A DNA stretch of 64,000 nucleotides from Hyphomicrobiales bacterium (GCA_900471525.1 UCEZ01000013.1:363117-427116), one strand, 5' to 3'. Numbered from the stretch's first letter, positions 33,865 through 43,444 are shown. The notes: generated from the sequence alone by a model not told the origin. Numbers and translations: made by a program.

Positions 33865-34419
33865 CGTCTCTCTCCAAGTTCTCTTAAAGGCGTTTCAAGT
33901 ATTGATGATTTTGGAGATAGATCGCCTAAAATTGACTATCAATGCGAAAAATCATCCTAAATTCTTTTCCTCCAATAGAATGGAATGCACGTCTACCAAA
34001 CAAACAGGAATGAATGATATGCTGGAAAAAACTCTGTTTTAACGGAAATCAGCGCCGCGTCCTGCCGGCCAGACAGATCAAGCCTGCGATATTGCCGCTG
34101 ATCAGCCTCTGTATTTGCGAGGGCAGATTTCCGCAGGTTCCGAAAAACGCGAGAGTGGCAGCTTCGCCACCTTCCCGAAAGCTTGTCGGTCATGATCGAG
34201 ATGAATGCCGATCATTGGCGACAAGCAGCCGTCATCGCGATATCGGGGGGGCGGAAAAATTCCCCAATCCTCTTGGAATTAGAGATTCGTTTTCTAAAAT
34301 CCGGTCCGGAAACGCGCAAAATTAATCTACTAAATTTATGAATTTAATGCGTAATAAATAGACGTTCTAAAATTCAACGCTGCCGCGGAAATTACGCATT
34401 TTCCCCAATGGAGACATCT
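33865..34419. other. Gene-free divergent region between the Met-rich gene and the peptide-type importer
   Basis: About 555 bp of mostly low GC without a convincing gene. It holds one near-copy of the sulfur dyad (33963-33979) on the Met-rich side and a weak one, TCTAC-N7-ATGAA, at 34326-34342, 77 bp ahead of the importer's first gene. AT-rich tracts at 33925-33985 and 34290-34375 are probable promoter zones. Confidence 0.5.
33962..33980. promoter_or_regulatory. Sulfur-island dyad, near-copy upstream of the Met-rich gene
   Basis: TTCTTT (33962-33967), 7 bp, ATAGAA (33975-33980): 10 of 12 arm positions match TTCTAT-N7-ATAGAA. It lies about 100 bp upstream of the Met-rich start, a distance similar to that at ssuA. 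Confidence 0.4.
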
Positions 34420-35982
34420 ATGACATTGAACATCACCCGGCGCCAAGCGCTCCTCGGCGGCGCATCGATTGCGGCGGTCGTGGCGCTCGGCGGTGTCCAC
34501 CCCGCATTTGCAGGTGCAGACCGCACGAAGATCGTCGTGCGCGTCGATAAAGATCTTGTGAACCTGGACCCGGCAAACCGTTCCGGTCCGGTCGATCTCA
34601 ATGTGATCTGGTCTGTGCAGCAGGGCCTGATCTCCTTCAAGCCGGGCTCAACCGATTGGGAACTGGACGCCGCCGAAGAGCTCGTACAGGTCAGCGACAA
34701 GGAAATCCGCTTCAAACTCCGTTCGGGGCTGACATTCACCGGCGGATACGGCGAGCTGACGGCGGAGGATGTGAAGTTCTCCTTCGAGCGCTTCATCAAA
34801 CCTGACGCCGAAGGCAAGCCGGTGACCTATGCCAAGGACTGGGCAGCGCTCGACCATGTAGAAGTGACTGGCCCGCTTGAAGGTCGCATTCTTCTCAAGA
34901 ACCCGGCCCCGGCCCTCTATTCGATCGCGCTCGCCGATGGATCGGGGCGGATCGTCTCGAAAAAGGCATTTGAAAAACTCGGCAAGGACTTTGCCACCAC
35001 GCTGATCGGCAGCGGCCCGTACATCTTGAAGGAATGGACTCCGCGTGAGCAGTTCGTTCTGGAAATCAACCCCGACTACAAGGGGCCGATAAAGCCGCAT
35101 TTCCAGCAGATCGTCGGCAAGCCGATCTCCGAACTGCGTACGGCGGAAATCGCCTTCAGCTCGAACGAAATCGATTTCACCGCAATCGACCCTGAAAACG
35201 GCAAGGCCATTTCCGGGTCGGCGGATTCAAGCGTCACCCAGGTGCCGGCCATCGACTACGTCTGGTTCGGCCCGAATATCGAAAAGGCCCCCTTCGACGA
35301 CGTGCGCGTCCGCAAGGCGCTGCGTCTGGCGGTCGATATCGACGGCATCCTGCAAGGCGCCTACTCCGGTCTCTATCCGCGTGCCAATTCGCTTCTCGCC
35401 CCGCAATTGCTCGGCTACTGGAAGGATGCGCCGGTTTATCAGCGCGACCTAGATGAAGCGAGGAAACTGTTGGAAGAGGCCGGACATACCGATGGCTTCA
35501 AGACAAAGTTGACGATCGAGGCGAATGCCCGATACGAAGCGATTGCCCAGATCATCCAGGCCAATCTGGCCGATGTCGGTATCGCGGTTGAAATCGAATC
35601 CCTGGAATCCGCCGCCTATTGGGCGCTGGGTGAGAACGATGCCAGCAAGGATCTCGAGCTGTCATTGATCAAATACAACGGCAAGTTCGATCCGAGTTTC
35701 CAGACACAGTGGTTTACCTCCGAACAGGTTGGCCAGTGGAACTGGCAGCGCTGGAAGAACGTCGATTTCGATGCGCTTCACGCAAAGGGCGCAACGACGG
35801 TGGATCCCGAAGAACGCGCCAAGATTTATGTCGAGGCCCAGAAGCTGCTTGATGAATCTGCAGCGTTCATCTGGATCACGCATAACATCAACGCTTTTGC
35901 ATCGCGCAAATGGCTGAAGCCCGGCGTCCTGCCGAATGGCAACAACTGGCTGTACACCGCCTTCAGCGAGGTCACCGCATAA
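34420..35982 (+). CDS. Peptide/nickel-type ABC transporter substrate-binding protein (SBP family 5)
   Basis: A 520-residue dipeptide/oligopeptide-type binding protein. The signal peptide has a twin-arginine-like start (ITRRQALLGGASIAAVVALGG), so Tat export is possible. Family segments are VNLDPANRSGPVDLNVIWSVQQGLI, VKFSFERFIKP and DVRVRKALRLAVDIDGILQGAYSGLYPRANSLLAP. ATG 34420 is chosen with GGAGAC upstream; ATG 34408 is the alternative. First gene of a five-gene importer in the sulfur island, followed by an AprA/AprB-like oxidoreductase, so the ligand is probably an organosulfur compound such as a thiol peptide. This is inference. Confidence 0.88.
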   Translation: MTLNITRRQALLGGASIAAVVALGGVHPAFAGADRTKIVVRVDKDLVNLDPANRSGPVDLNVIWSVQQGLISFKPGSTDWELDAAEELVQVSDKEIRFKLRSGLTFTGGYGELTAEDVKFSFERFIKPDAEGKPVTYAKDWAALDHVEVTGPLEGRILLKNPAPALYSIALADGSGRIVSKKAFEKLGKDFATTLIGSGPYILKEWTPREQFVLEINPDYKGPIKPHFQQIVGKPISELRTAEIAFSSNEIDFTAIDPENGKAISGSADSSVTQVPAIDYVWFGPNIEKAPFDDVRVRKALRLAVDIDGILQGAYSGLYPRANSLLAPQLLGYWKDAPVYQRDLDEARKLLEEAGHTDGFKTKLTIEANARYEAIAQIIQANLADVGIAVEIESLESAAYWALGENDASKDLELSLIKYNGKFDPSFQTQWFTSEQVGQWNWQRWKNVDFDALHAKGATTVDPEERAKIYVEAQKLLDESAAFIWITHNINAFASRKWLKPGVLPNGNNWLYTAFSEVTA

Positions 35983-36019
35983 GGGCTGAGATTGAATTGC
36001 AGACGAACGGTCGAAGACC

Positions 36020-37006
36020 GTGCTGAGAAGCCATAGCTTTTACATCTATCTCGGTTTCAAACTGGCGACGGCTCTTCTGGCCGTCGCCGGCGCGGTTGTT
36101 TTGTTGCTGGCTCTCACCCGCTTCATTCCCGGTGATCCGGCGACCGTCATCCTTGGTTCGCGGGCAACGCCCGAAGCGGTCGCGATCCTCAATGCACGCA
36201 TGGGCTTCGACAAGCCGCTTGCGGAGCAGGCCATTACATTCTTTGCCCGGCTTTTTAGCGGTGACCTTGGCGAGGATGTTTTCAACGGCAGGCCCGTCCT
36301 CACGCTCGTGGTCACCGCTTTGCCCAACACGGCAGCTCTTGCCGTCTCCGCAATCCTGCTTGCCATCGTGATCGGCGTGCCGCTGGCCCTCCTTTCTGCC
36401 AATTGTCCAGGCGGCAAAGGCGACAGGTTGATTGCGTTCGTCAGCGTAGGCTTCATTTCCACCCCAAGTTTCGTGGTATCGGTTTTCCTGCTCCTGTTTT
36501 TCGCAGTCTCGTTGCGGTTGTTCCCGGTGCTGGGGGCCGGAGACAGCGGCAATTTCGCAGATCAACTCTGGCATCTCGTGCTTCCGTCGGCTGCACTGGC
36601 CTTGGGATGGATCGGCTACGTCGCCCGCCTCCTGCGCTCGTCGCTGCTGGAGGTTCTGGGTGAAAGCCATATCAGGACATTGCGCGCCTACGGCGTCAGC
36701 GAGACCAAGATCTTGCTGAAATACGCGCTTAAACCCGCGATCATTCCGACCATCGCCATCCTCGGAATGGGCTTCGGCGAATTGCTCGGCGGCGCGGTCT
36801 TCGCCGAGGTCATCTTCAACCGGCCCGGTCTTGGCTCGCTGATCTATGACGCCATCCGCACGCGCAACTATCCGCTCGTCCAGGGCAGTGTCTTCGTCAT
36901 CGTCCTGCTCTACGTGCTGACAAATCTGGCAGCCGACCTGCTCCAGACCTTTCTCGATCCACGCGAGCGCAGCCGCCTGACATCCGGATCAGGGGACGGC
37001 AGATGA
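36020..37006 (+). CDS. Peptide-type ABC transporter permease (DppB-like)
   Basis: The 328-residue permease has a short N-terminal helix, TRFIPGDPATVILGSRATPEAVAILNARMGFDKPLAEQ in the first periplasmic loop (the DppB/GsiC hallmark) and the loop LLEVLGESHIRTLRAYGVSETKILLKYALKPA contacting the ATPases. The start reads GTG at 36020 with only a weak ribosome site. It is 37 bp behind the binding protein and overlaps the next gene by 4 bp. Confidence 0.88.
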   Translation: MLRSHSFYIYLGFKLATALLAVAGAVVLLLALTRFIPGDPATVILGSRATPEAVAILNARMGFDKPLAEQAITFFARLFSGDLGEDVFNGRPVLTLVVTALPNTAALAVSAILLAIVIGVPLALLSANCPGGKGDRLIAFVSVGFISTPSFVVSVFLLLFFAVSLRLFPVLGAGDSGNFADQLWHLVLPSAALALGWIGYVARLLRSSLLEVLGESHIRTLRAYGVSETKILLKYALKPAIIPTIAILGMGFGELLGGAVFAEVIFNRPGLGSLIYDAIRTRNYPLVQGSVFVIVLLYVLTNLAADLLQTFLDPRERSRLTSGSGDGR

Positions 37007-37845
37007 CAATTGTCTCCGCAATGCGTGAAGTCTCAAGACGGCCGGGTGGTACGTTCAGCCTGGTCGCCGTGGCGCTCATCCTGATCGTGGCAATCGCAGC
37101 ACCGCTCATCTCTCCCTATGCGCCGAATGCAATTGCACCCGCAAACCGGCTTATGGCGCCAAGCCTCGATCACCTGTTCGGCACCGACCATCTCGGCCGT
37201 GACCTGCTGAGCCGGTTGATTTTCGGCTCACGCGTCGCGCTTGGCGTTTCGCTGTCAGTTATCGCAATATCGCTGACGGCGGGGATCGCGCTCGGGATAA
37301 CCGCCGCCTTGTCACCGCGTCCGCTCGACCTTCTCATTCTGGGCATCTTCGACATCGTCACGTCTTTTCCGAGCGTTGTCCTGGCGCTGGCCCTTGTCGC
37401 GGTGTTTGGACCAGGATTGAGCAACATCATCCTGCTGGTCAGCATCGTCTTCATTCCGCATTTCGGCCGCGTTGCCCGCGCACAGGCAATCGCAATCCGC
37501 AACAGCCCCTTCATCGAAGCCGAGAAAGTTCTCGGAGCGGAGCGTTGGCGCATTATCCTGCATCACGTCACGCCAAACATTATCGGTCCGATCTTCGTTC
37601 TTGCCTGCATGGATATCCCCGTCGTCATTACCATCGAAGCCGGGCTGAGCTTTCTCGGCCTGGGCGTGCGTCCGCCCCTGGCGAGTTGGGGCAACCTGCT
37701 GAACGACGGCTATACCTATCTCGACCAGTCGATCTGGCCATCGGTCTTTTCAGGGCTGGCGCTGATCGTCGCGACGCTCGGCTTCTCGCTTCTGGGCGAG
37801 GCTTTGCGCGACACATTCGACCCGAAGCTGAGGAGAGGCCCATGA
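37003..37845 (+). CDS. Peptide-type ABC transporter permease (DppC-like)
   Basis: A 280-residue permease with five or six helices. APSLDHLFGTDHLGRDLLSRLIFGSRVALGVSLSV (about 49-83) is the DppC signature, and AIRNSPFIEAEKVLGAERWRIILHHVTPNI the ATPase-contact loop. Its start overlaps the upstream permease stop as ATGA, and its own stop overlaps the next start the same way, indicating coupled translation in a single operon. Confidence 0.9.
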   Translation: MTIVSAMREVSRRPGGTFSLVAVALILIVAIAAPLISPYAPNAIAPANRLMAPSLDHLFGTDHLGRDLLSRLIFGSRVALGVSLSVIAISLTAGIALGITAALSPRPLDLLILGIFDIVTSFPSVVLALALVAVFGPGLSNIILLVSIVFIPHFGRVARAQAIAIRNSPFIEAEKVLGAERWRIILHHVTPNIIGPIFVLACMDIPVVITIEAGLSFLGLGVRPPLASWGNLLNDGYTYLDQSIWPSVFSGLALIVATLGFSLLGEALRDTFDPKLRRGP

Positions 37846-38819
37846 CGCCCTCCCTCCTGTCGATCCGCAATCTCGACGTTTCCTATCCCACAAGTCGTGG
37901 GCACGCCCGTATTCTCATCGGGGTCGATCTAGACATCGCGCGTGGCACGTCTGTCGGCCTCGTGGGGGAAAGCGGCAGCGGCAAGTCGACCTTGGCATTG
38001 GCATTGCTGGGTCTGCTACCCGAGAATGCCGAAATTGACGCGCAAGATGCGATGTTCGATAGCTGTCCGGACGCCCTGTCGCCGGCAACAGCTCAGCGCC
38101 TGCGCGGCAGCGACATAGCCATGATCTTCCAGGACCCCATGACGGCGCTCAATCCGCTGTTTACCATCGGGACCCACCTGGTCGACATTCAGCGCAGGAA
38201 ATTTCCGCATGCAAGCCAGGCCGATCTCTGGGCGCGTGGCGAACGGATGCTGGTCCGCGTCGGCGTTTCTGATGCCGGCAACCGCATGCGGCGGTATCCG
38301 CACGAATTCTCAGGCGGTATGCGGCAGCGGGTGGTCATCGCCATGGCGCTGCTTGTCGAGCCGAAACTCCTGATCGCGGATGAGCCGACAACGGCGCTCG
38401 ACGCAACGATCGAGGCGCAGGTCGTCGACATTCTGCGTGATCTGCGTTCGGAGCTTTCGGCCGCTCTGCTCGTTGTCAGCCACAGCTTCGGCCTGATCGC
38501 CGAACTGTGCGACACGGTGATCGTGATGTATGCGGGGACCATCGTCGAGACGGGTCCGGTGAACGTGGTGTTGCATGATCCCCGCCACCCCTATGCACAG
38601 GCGCTGCTGGCCTGCGAGATCGAGCCGCTGTCGTCCATTGAAGCTGCCGAACCATTGGTGACCATCCCCGGCACCGTACCGGATCCCGCGAACCGGCCGG
38701 TGGGCTGCGTCTTCGCCGCCCGATGTCCCGCCCGGCACGACCGCTGCATCGAGCCGCCGCCCTTGGTATCACAAGGACAGGGCAGAAGCTTTTCCTGCTG
38801 GCTCGGAGTATCCCTATGA
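37842..38819 (+). CDS. Peptide-type ABC transporter ATP-binding protein (DppD-like)
   Basis: The 325-residue ATPase has Walker A GESGSGKST (about 44-52), Q-loop MIFQDPMTALNPLFTIG, signature EFSGGMRQRVVIAMAL, Walker B LLIADEPTTALD and the C-terminal oligopeptide-ATPase Cys region (GCVFAARCPARHDRC) typical of DppD/OppD. ATG 37842 follows AGGAGAGG and overlaps the previous stop. It works as a heterodimer with the next ATPase. Confidence 0.9.
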   Translation: MTPSLLSIRNLDVSYPTSRGHARILIGVDLDIARGTSVGLVGESGSGKSTLALALLGLLPENAEIDAQDAMFDSCPDALSPATAQRLRGSDIAMIFQDPMTALNPLFTIGTHLVDIQRRKFPHASQADLWARGERMLVRVGVSDAGNRMRRYPHEFSGGMRQRVVIAMALLVEPKLLIADEPTTALDATIEAQVVDILRDLRSELSAALLVVSHSFGLIAELCDTVIVMYAGTIVETGPVNVVLHDPRHPYAQALLACEIEPLSSIEAAEPLVTIPGTVPDPANRPVGCVFAARCPARHDRCIEPPPLVSQGQGRSFSCWLGVSL

Positions 38820-39775
38820 CCGCCCCGGTGCTTTCACTCAAGGACGCCTGTGTGCGCTATGGCGACCTGACTGCCGTGGAAGGCGTGTCGATCGACCTGC
38901 ATGGTGGCGAAACGCTCGGCCTCGTCGGGGAGAGCGGCTGCGGCAAGTCATCTGTTGCACGGGCCATTTCCGGACTGAATCCGCTGTCTTCCGGAACGAT
39001 GATGGTCCAACAGGAGGATGTGGCAGTAAAGCTCCGGACCGACCGCCGGTTTTTGGCCGATCGCGTGCAGCTTCTTTTCCAGGATCCGGTGGCCTCACTT
39101 TCTCCACGACTTACGGTCGGCGCGCTTCTCGCCGAACCGCTGAAGATCCGCAAGATTTTCAATGCGGACACATGGGCTGCAGCGATTGCACTTCTGCAGG
39201 ATATGGGGCTGGGCGAACAGTTCCTGTCACGCTATCCGCATCAGTTGAGCGGCGGGCAAGCGCGAAGGGTGGCGCTTGCCCGGGTGCTGACGGCCAAGCC
39301 GCGGATTATCGTCGCCGACGAACCGACGGCCGGGCTCGACGTCTCCATACAGGGCGACATGCTCAACCTGCTGCGCGCGCTCCGCGACAGGCTTGGGCTC
39401 AGCTATCTGTTCATCTCGCACAATCTCAATGTCGTCGGCCGCGTCACGGAACGCGTGGCCATCATGTATCTCGGCCAGATCGTCGAGACAGGAAAGACCG
39501 GCCTGCTTTTCCGCGATCCGGCGCACCCCTACACAAAGGCGCTTTTGTCCTCCAATCTGACGATCGATCCGCAACGCCGGCGCGAACGCGTCATTCTCAA
39601 AGGCGAATTGCCAAGCCCGCGCAACCCACCCTCCGGTTGCCGTTTCCATCAGCGCTGTCCGCTCGCTCGGGATATCTGCGCCGTCCGGCAGCCACGGCTT
39701 GAGACACAGGCGGATGGTCGTATGGTCGCCTGCCATTTTCCTCTGAGCGGCGGCTCTGAGGCGATGGCAGGATAG
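38816..39775 (+). CDS. Peptide-type ABC transporter ATP-binding protein (DppF-like)
   Basis: The 319-residue ATPase has Walker A GESGCGKSS (about 39-47), Q-loop LLFQDPVASLSPRLTVG, signature QLSGGQARRVALARVL, Walker B IIVADEPTAGLD and the Cys region GCRFHQRCPLARDIC. It overlaps the DppD-like stop by 4 bp (ATGA). It ends the importer operon; a dyad and 115 bp separate it from the flavoprotein gene, which may therefore have its own promoter. Confidence 0.9.
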   Translation: MTAPVLSLKDACVRYGDLTAVEGVSIDLHGGETLGLVGESGCGKSSVARAISGLNPLSSGTMMVQQEDVAVKLRTDRRFLADRVQLLFQDPVASLSPRLTVGALLAEPLKIRKIFNADTWAAAIALLQDMGLGEQFLSRYPHQLSGGQARRVALARVLTAKPRIIVADEPTAGLDVSIQGDMLNLLRALRDRLGLSYLFISHNLNVVGRVTERVAIMYLGQIVETGKTGLLFRDPAHPYTKALLSSNLTIDPQRRRERVILKGELPSPRNPPSGCRFHQRCPLARDICAVRQPRLETQADGRMVACHFPLSGGSEAMAG

Positions 39776-39812
39776 CCCGGACAATGCGCCTCACATTCAA
39801 GCTAACCTGCAT

Positions 39813-39829
39813 TCTAAATAATATTTAGT
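39813..39829. promoter_or_regulatory. Sulfur-island dyad, variant copy upstream of the AprA-like gene
   Basis: TCTAA (39813-39817), 7-bp spacer, TTAGT (39825-39829). The inner part, CTAAATAATATTTAG at 39814-39828, is a perfect 15-bp palindrome keeping the CTA-N9-TAG geometry of the other copies. TCTATAGATTTTATG follows at once, giving a second possible arm. It lies 61 bp upstream of the flavoprotein start. Confidence 0.5.
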
Positions 39830-39890
39830 CTATAGATTTTATGTATTTCAGATGCCATAGTTGAACCCACGTGTTTGAGGAAGCGTTGTA

Positions 39891-41508
39891 ATGACATTAT
39901 CCGCATCTTTGCAATCCGAACAGAAAACCGGCCTTCAGCTCGAGACCGACGTGCTGATCATCGGTGGCGGCCCCGCCGGCTGCTGGGCGGCGCTCAATGC
40001 CGTCTCCGCAGGTGCGAGAGTAGTGCTTGCGGACAAGGGCTATTGTGGCAGCTCCGGTGCAACGGCATCCGCGGGTACCCAGATCTGGTATGTGCCGCCG
40101 GTTCCCGAGGAACGGGAAACCGCCATGGCGAGCCGCGAGGCGATGGGGGGATATCTTTCCGACCGAGGCTGGATGGGGCCTGTACTCGACAAGACCTATG
40201 AGTGCGTCAACCGGCTTGCGGATTGGGGATACCCCTTCCCAAAGGATGAGAACGACGTCCCGCAGCGTATCTCGGTTCAAGGGCCTGAATACATGCGCCT
40301 GATGCGCCGCAAAGTGAAGAATGCCGGCGTCACCATTCTCGACCACTCGCCGGCTCTCGAACTGATCATGGGCGAAAACGGATCGATTGCCGGGGCAGCT
40401 GGCATCAGGCGGCAGGAGGGTGGCAACTGGACGGTACGCGCCGGCGCTGTCGTGCTCGCCACGGGCGGTTGTGCCTTCATGAGCAGGGCACTCGGTTGCG
40501 ATGTGCTGACGGGCGACGGATACCTCATGGCGGCGGAGGCTGGCGCCGAGCTTTCCGGTATGGAGTTTTCCTCGGCCTACGCCATTTCACCAACCTTCGC
40601 ATCCATTACCAAGACGGCACTCTACCGCTTCGCCAGCTTCTATCACGAGGATGGCTCGCTTATCGAAGGGGCAGGCTCCGCGCGCGGCCGCTCGATCATT
40701 GCGCGGGCGCTGCTGACTGAACCGGTCTACGCACAGCTCGACCTTGCCCAAACCGAAGAGGTGCGCGATCATGCGACGGGCGCAGCCGAATTTTTTCCTG
40801 CCATTCAATCGCCGCGGCATTGATCCTTTTACCGAGCGTTTTCAGGTGACGCTCCGGCTTGAGGGCACGGTCCGCGGCACAGGCGGGCTGCGCCTGCTTG
40901 GACTGGATTGCTCAACGAACGTTCCCGGACTTTATGCAGCCGGTGATAATGCAACACGCGAACCGATCTGCGGCGGCTTCACCGGGGGCGGCAGCCACAA
41001 TGCCGCCTGGGCCATCTCGACGGGCTGTTTTGCCGGAAATGCGGCAGCGGATTTTGCCGCCGTGCGCGCGACGCAGCCACCTTCACCTGTCCGGCGGCTG
41101 GGCAAGGCCGGTTTTTCGAAGGCCGGCACGGTCGTCGACAACGAAGCAGCAATAAAGGCGGTGCAGGCCGAGGTATTCCCTCTGGATATCAACTACTTCA
41201 GAACGGAGTCCGCTTTGACCGCATCCCTGGAGCGCCTCGATACGCTGTGGCAAAGGCTGGAAAGCAGCGGCGGCGTTTCTGACGTCGCCTTGCTTGCCCT
41301 GCGCCAGACAGCCGCCATGACCGCGACGGCCCGCTGGATGTACAATGCGGCACTCGCCCGCACGGAAACGCGGGGTATGCACCGGCGCGACGATTTTCCG
41401 AAACAAGACCAAGCACAGCATCATCGGCTGATCGTCAGCGGACTGGCGAACATTGCGGTAAGAAGTGAGCCAGTCCAAGCGGCATCATTCCGGGAGGCGG
41501 CTGAATAA
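39891..41508 (+). pseudogene. AprA-like FAD flavoprotein, broken by a frameshift
   Basis: Two reading frames together encode one flavoprotein of the fumarate reductase/adenylylsulfate reductase alpha class. Frame one (39891 to about 40769) starts with the dinucleotide fold DVLIIGGGPAGCWAALNAVSAGARVVLADKG and SSGATASAGTQIWY; frame two (from about 40770) continues with RRAQPNFFLPFNRRGIDPFTERFQVTL and the FAD-closing GLYAAGDNATREPICGGFTGGGSHNAAWA. The whole span is 1618 bp, not a multiple of three. Dropping one T near 40769 (GATC to GAC) restores R-D-M-R-R across the joint. The second half has no start of its own. It is either a true lesion or a sequencing error. Its stop overlaps the ferredoxin start. 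Confidence 0.8.
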
Positions 41509-41828
41509 TGATCGAAGTCCTAGACACGGATATCTGCACGGACTGCAACCTGTGTGTGTCGGTCTGTCCCACCAACGTATTTCAGGCCGTTCCGGACGGA
41601 CCTCCTGTCATTGCCCGGCAGGACTCCTGCCAGACGTGTTACATGTGCGAGATTTACTGTCCCGTCGACGCGCTCTACGTCGATCCCGATCCCTCCCATG
41701 TCTATGGCCTAAGTGTAGAGGCGGTTAAGAAGGATCGTCTTTTCGGCAGTTATCGGCAGGCGATCGGCTGGGCCAAAGAAACCCGGCACCTGCGTCATGT
41801 CGACGACCACTTCCGCCTGCCGCAATGA
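41508..41828 (+). CDS. Two-[4Fe-4S] ferredoxin, AprB-like partner of the flavoprotein
   Basis: The 106-residue protein has two cluster-binding sets: CTDCNLCVSVCP (about 11-22) and CQTCYMCEIYCP (about 44-55), followed by a C-terminal segment of about 50 residues that resembles the tail by which AprB grips AprA. ATG 41508 shares one base with the flavoprotein stop, after GGGAGG, showing tight coupling. It probably carries electrons to or from the FAD subunit. True dissimilatory APS reductase is not expected here; an assimilatory or desulfurising reductase fed by the upstream importer is my inference. Confidence 0.87.
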   Translation: MIEVLDTDICTDCNLCVSVCPTNVFQAVPDGPPVIARQDSCQTCYMCEIYCPVDALYVDPDPSHVYGLSVEAVKKDRLFGSYRQAIGWAKETRHLRHVDDHFRLPQ

Positions 41829-42052
41829 GCAGAGAGAAAGCACGCGACGTTTCATAAGCGATCGCCGGGTGCGGTGTCGTCATAGGCTTTCTCCTAGCGC
41901 CACGGCCTAAGCATGCGGACCTCGGCATCGACGCCTTGCCAGCGATCGTAGTCAACGTACAGCTGCCCTGGTCATAGGGAACTGTCAGCTGTCGGAGGTG
42001 CTGGTTAGAAGAGGAATCCCATCTCGAACGATCGAAGTCCTCGGCGTGCGCA

Positions 42053-43444
42053 TCATCCAGCGCCCCGGGCAACATCCCGAGTTTCGGCCAACTCATCGAT
42101 CCAGGCCCCAAGGGCCGATGCTGCGGCATGCGTTTGCACGACGATCTCCGGCACCAGGTCGATATCCGGAAGACTGCCCAAACCCAGCGGACCCATGGCG
42201 AACAGCCCCTGAAATGGATCCGGTGCGGTCATTGTCCTTCCACAGCGGTCAACGAGGATACCGAGGTCGATTTCATCGCGTCTTGCAAGACCCGTGCGAA
42301 GCACCGAACGGAACAGAGATGAATCAATATCGGTCGGCCGCAAACGGCAATCTATCGTGCGGTCTGCAGGAAGGACTTCAAGGCCTGCCGGAGCCGAAAA
42401 CAGCACGCCGTTCGTCGCAATGCGCTCGACTTTCCCCTTGCGCACGGTAATAGCGCCACTCGCGATCGCCTCGTGCAGGCGCTTGTAGTGATCCGGCGGC
42501 AAGCGATTGCGATGGCTGTCGTAGATGGGCTTCACATGACGCTTGAATCGGCGGCGCTCCTCCGGCGTCAGCCCCTGCCACAGATCACGCGCGCGCAGAC
42601 GGAAGCCGTTCATAATGCCCTGCCAGCCGGAACCCTCCGCATCGGCCGTGTTCGCGGCTTCGCGCAGGAAGCGGAACGCGCCACGGAGAGTGCCCGGCAA
42701 GGGCTGATCCGACGTCACAGGACCGACGGCTGAACGGGCGTGCGACTGCGGCAGGAAGCCGGATGCTGAGATCAGCGTTACGTGGGCAGCCTCGCCAGAC
42801 GACAGCAGCCTCAGGGCCTGGTCGACGGCGTGAATGCCGCCACCGATCACCACTGCATTTCGAACTGCGCTCAACGCAACCGGCTCTTCCCCCCCATCGC
42901 GCAGGCCATAGCCGGTTGCAAGGAAAACGGCATCGAAACGCGTGTGCTGCTGATCACTGAAGAAAACCGAAAGTCCGCTGCGCGGATGCCGGTCGATCGC
43001 TGTGACACTCTCAGGGCAGACCTGAACGACGACATCGGTCCGGTCTTTCAGGGCTTCTGAAAACCTCTGATAAACATAGGCGCTAAAGATTTCCCCCGGC
43101 ACAAACGAGTGTTCGACGCTCACGGCGGCAGGGTTCAGCCGATCGCGCCATGCGTCATCCGTGTTGAGCCATTGCCGGAAATCATCTTGCACCTTCGGAT
43201 CTATGGAAAGGTCCCGGACGCGACTGTTGAGCAGCGTCGTTGCGGACTGGCTCACGCCTTCGCCTCCGTCGATCTTCGGCTCAGGGTCGAACATCACTAG
43301 GTGGAAAGGCCGGTCAAACGCTTTAAACAGAGCGATCGCCATCATAATGCCCGTGAATCCTCGGCCGACGATCGCGACCTTTGCAAGAGGGCCGATCTCC
43401 GGCCGTTTTGACGTATCGGAAAGAAGGGTGGGGACAAGCGTCAT
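42053..43444 (-). CDS. FAD/NAD(P)-binding protein of the COG4529 type
   Basis: The 463-residue flavoprotein has the FAD fold VAIVGRGFTGIMMAIALFKAF (about 22-42), an ATG motif (FLATGYGLRDGG) and a second nucleotide fold NAVVIGGGIHAVDQALRLL (about 218-236). Reaction unknown; relatives are annotated only as FAD/NAD(P)-binding or hydroxyacylglutathione-hydrolase-neighbour proteins. ATG 43444 is chosen with GGAAAGGA upstream; a longer start at 43510 lacks one. It converges on the ferredoxin gene across 224 bp (41829-42052) that show no gene. A good sulfur dyad (43524-43540) stands 80 bp upstream, placing it in the same putative regulon. Confidence 0.78.
   Translation of the reverse strand: MTLVPTLLSDTSKRPEIGPLAKVAIVGRGFTGIMMAIALFKAFDRPFHLVMFDPEPKIDGGEGVSQSATTLLNSRVRDLSIDPKVQDDFRQWLNTDDAWRDRLNPAAVSVEHSFVPGEIFSAYVYQRFSEALKDRTDVVVQVCPESVTAIDRHPRSGLSVFFSDQQHTRFDAVFLATGYGLRDGGEEPVALSAVRNAVVIGGGIHAVDQALRLLSSGEAAHVTLISASGFLPQSHARSAVGPVTSDQPLPGTLRGAFRFLREAANTADAEGSGWQGIMNGFRLRARDLWQGLTPEERRRFKRHVKPIYDSHRNRLPPDHYKRLHEAIASGAITVRKGKVERIATNGVLFSAPAGLEVLPADRTIDCRLRPTDIDSSLFRSVLRTGLARRDEIDLGILVDRCGRTMTAPDPFQGLFAMGPLGLGSLPDIDLVPEIVVQTHAAASALGAWIDELAETRDVARGAG

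Noticed and set aside
40744..41508. Second half of the flavoprotein as an independent gene
   Set aside because: No ribosome site, start inside the first half, and it completes the family pattern only when joined to the first frame.
41725..42129. Minus-strand reading over the gap between the ferredoxin and FAD genes
   Set aside because: It overlaps the ferredoxin end, has no ribosome site and no recognisable domain. A short fragment in another frame (YVDYDRWQGVDAEVRML) looks protein-like but is flanked by stops and could not be assigned.
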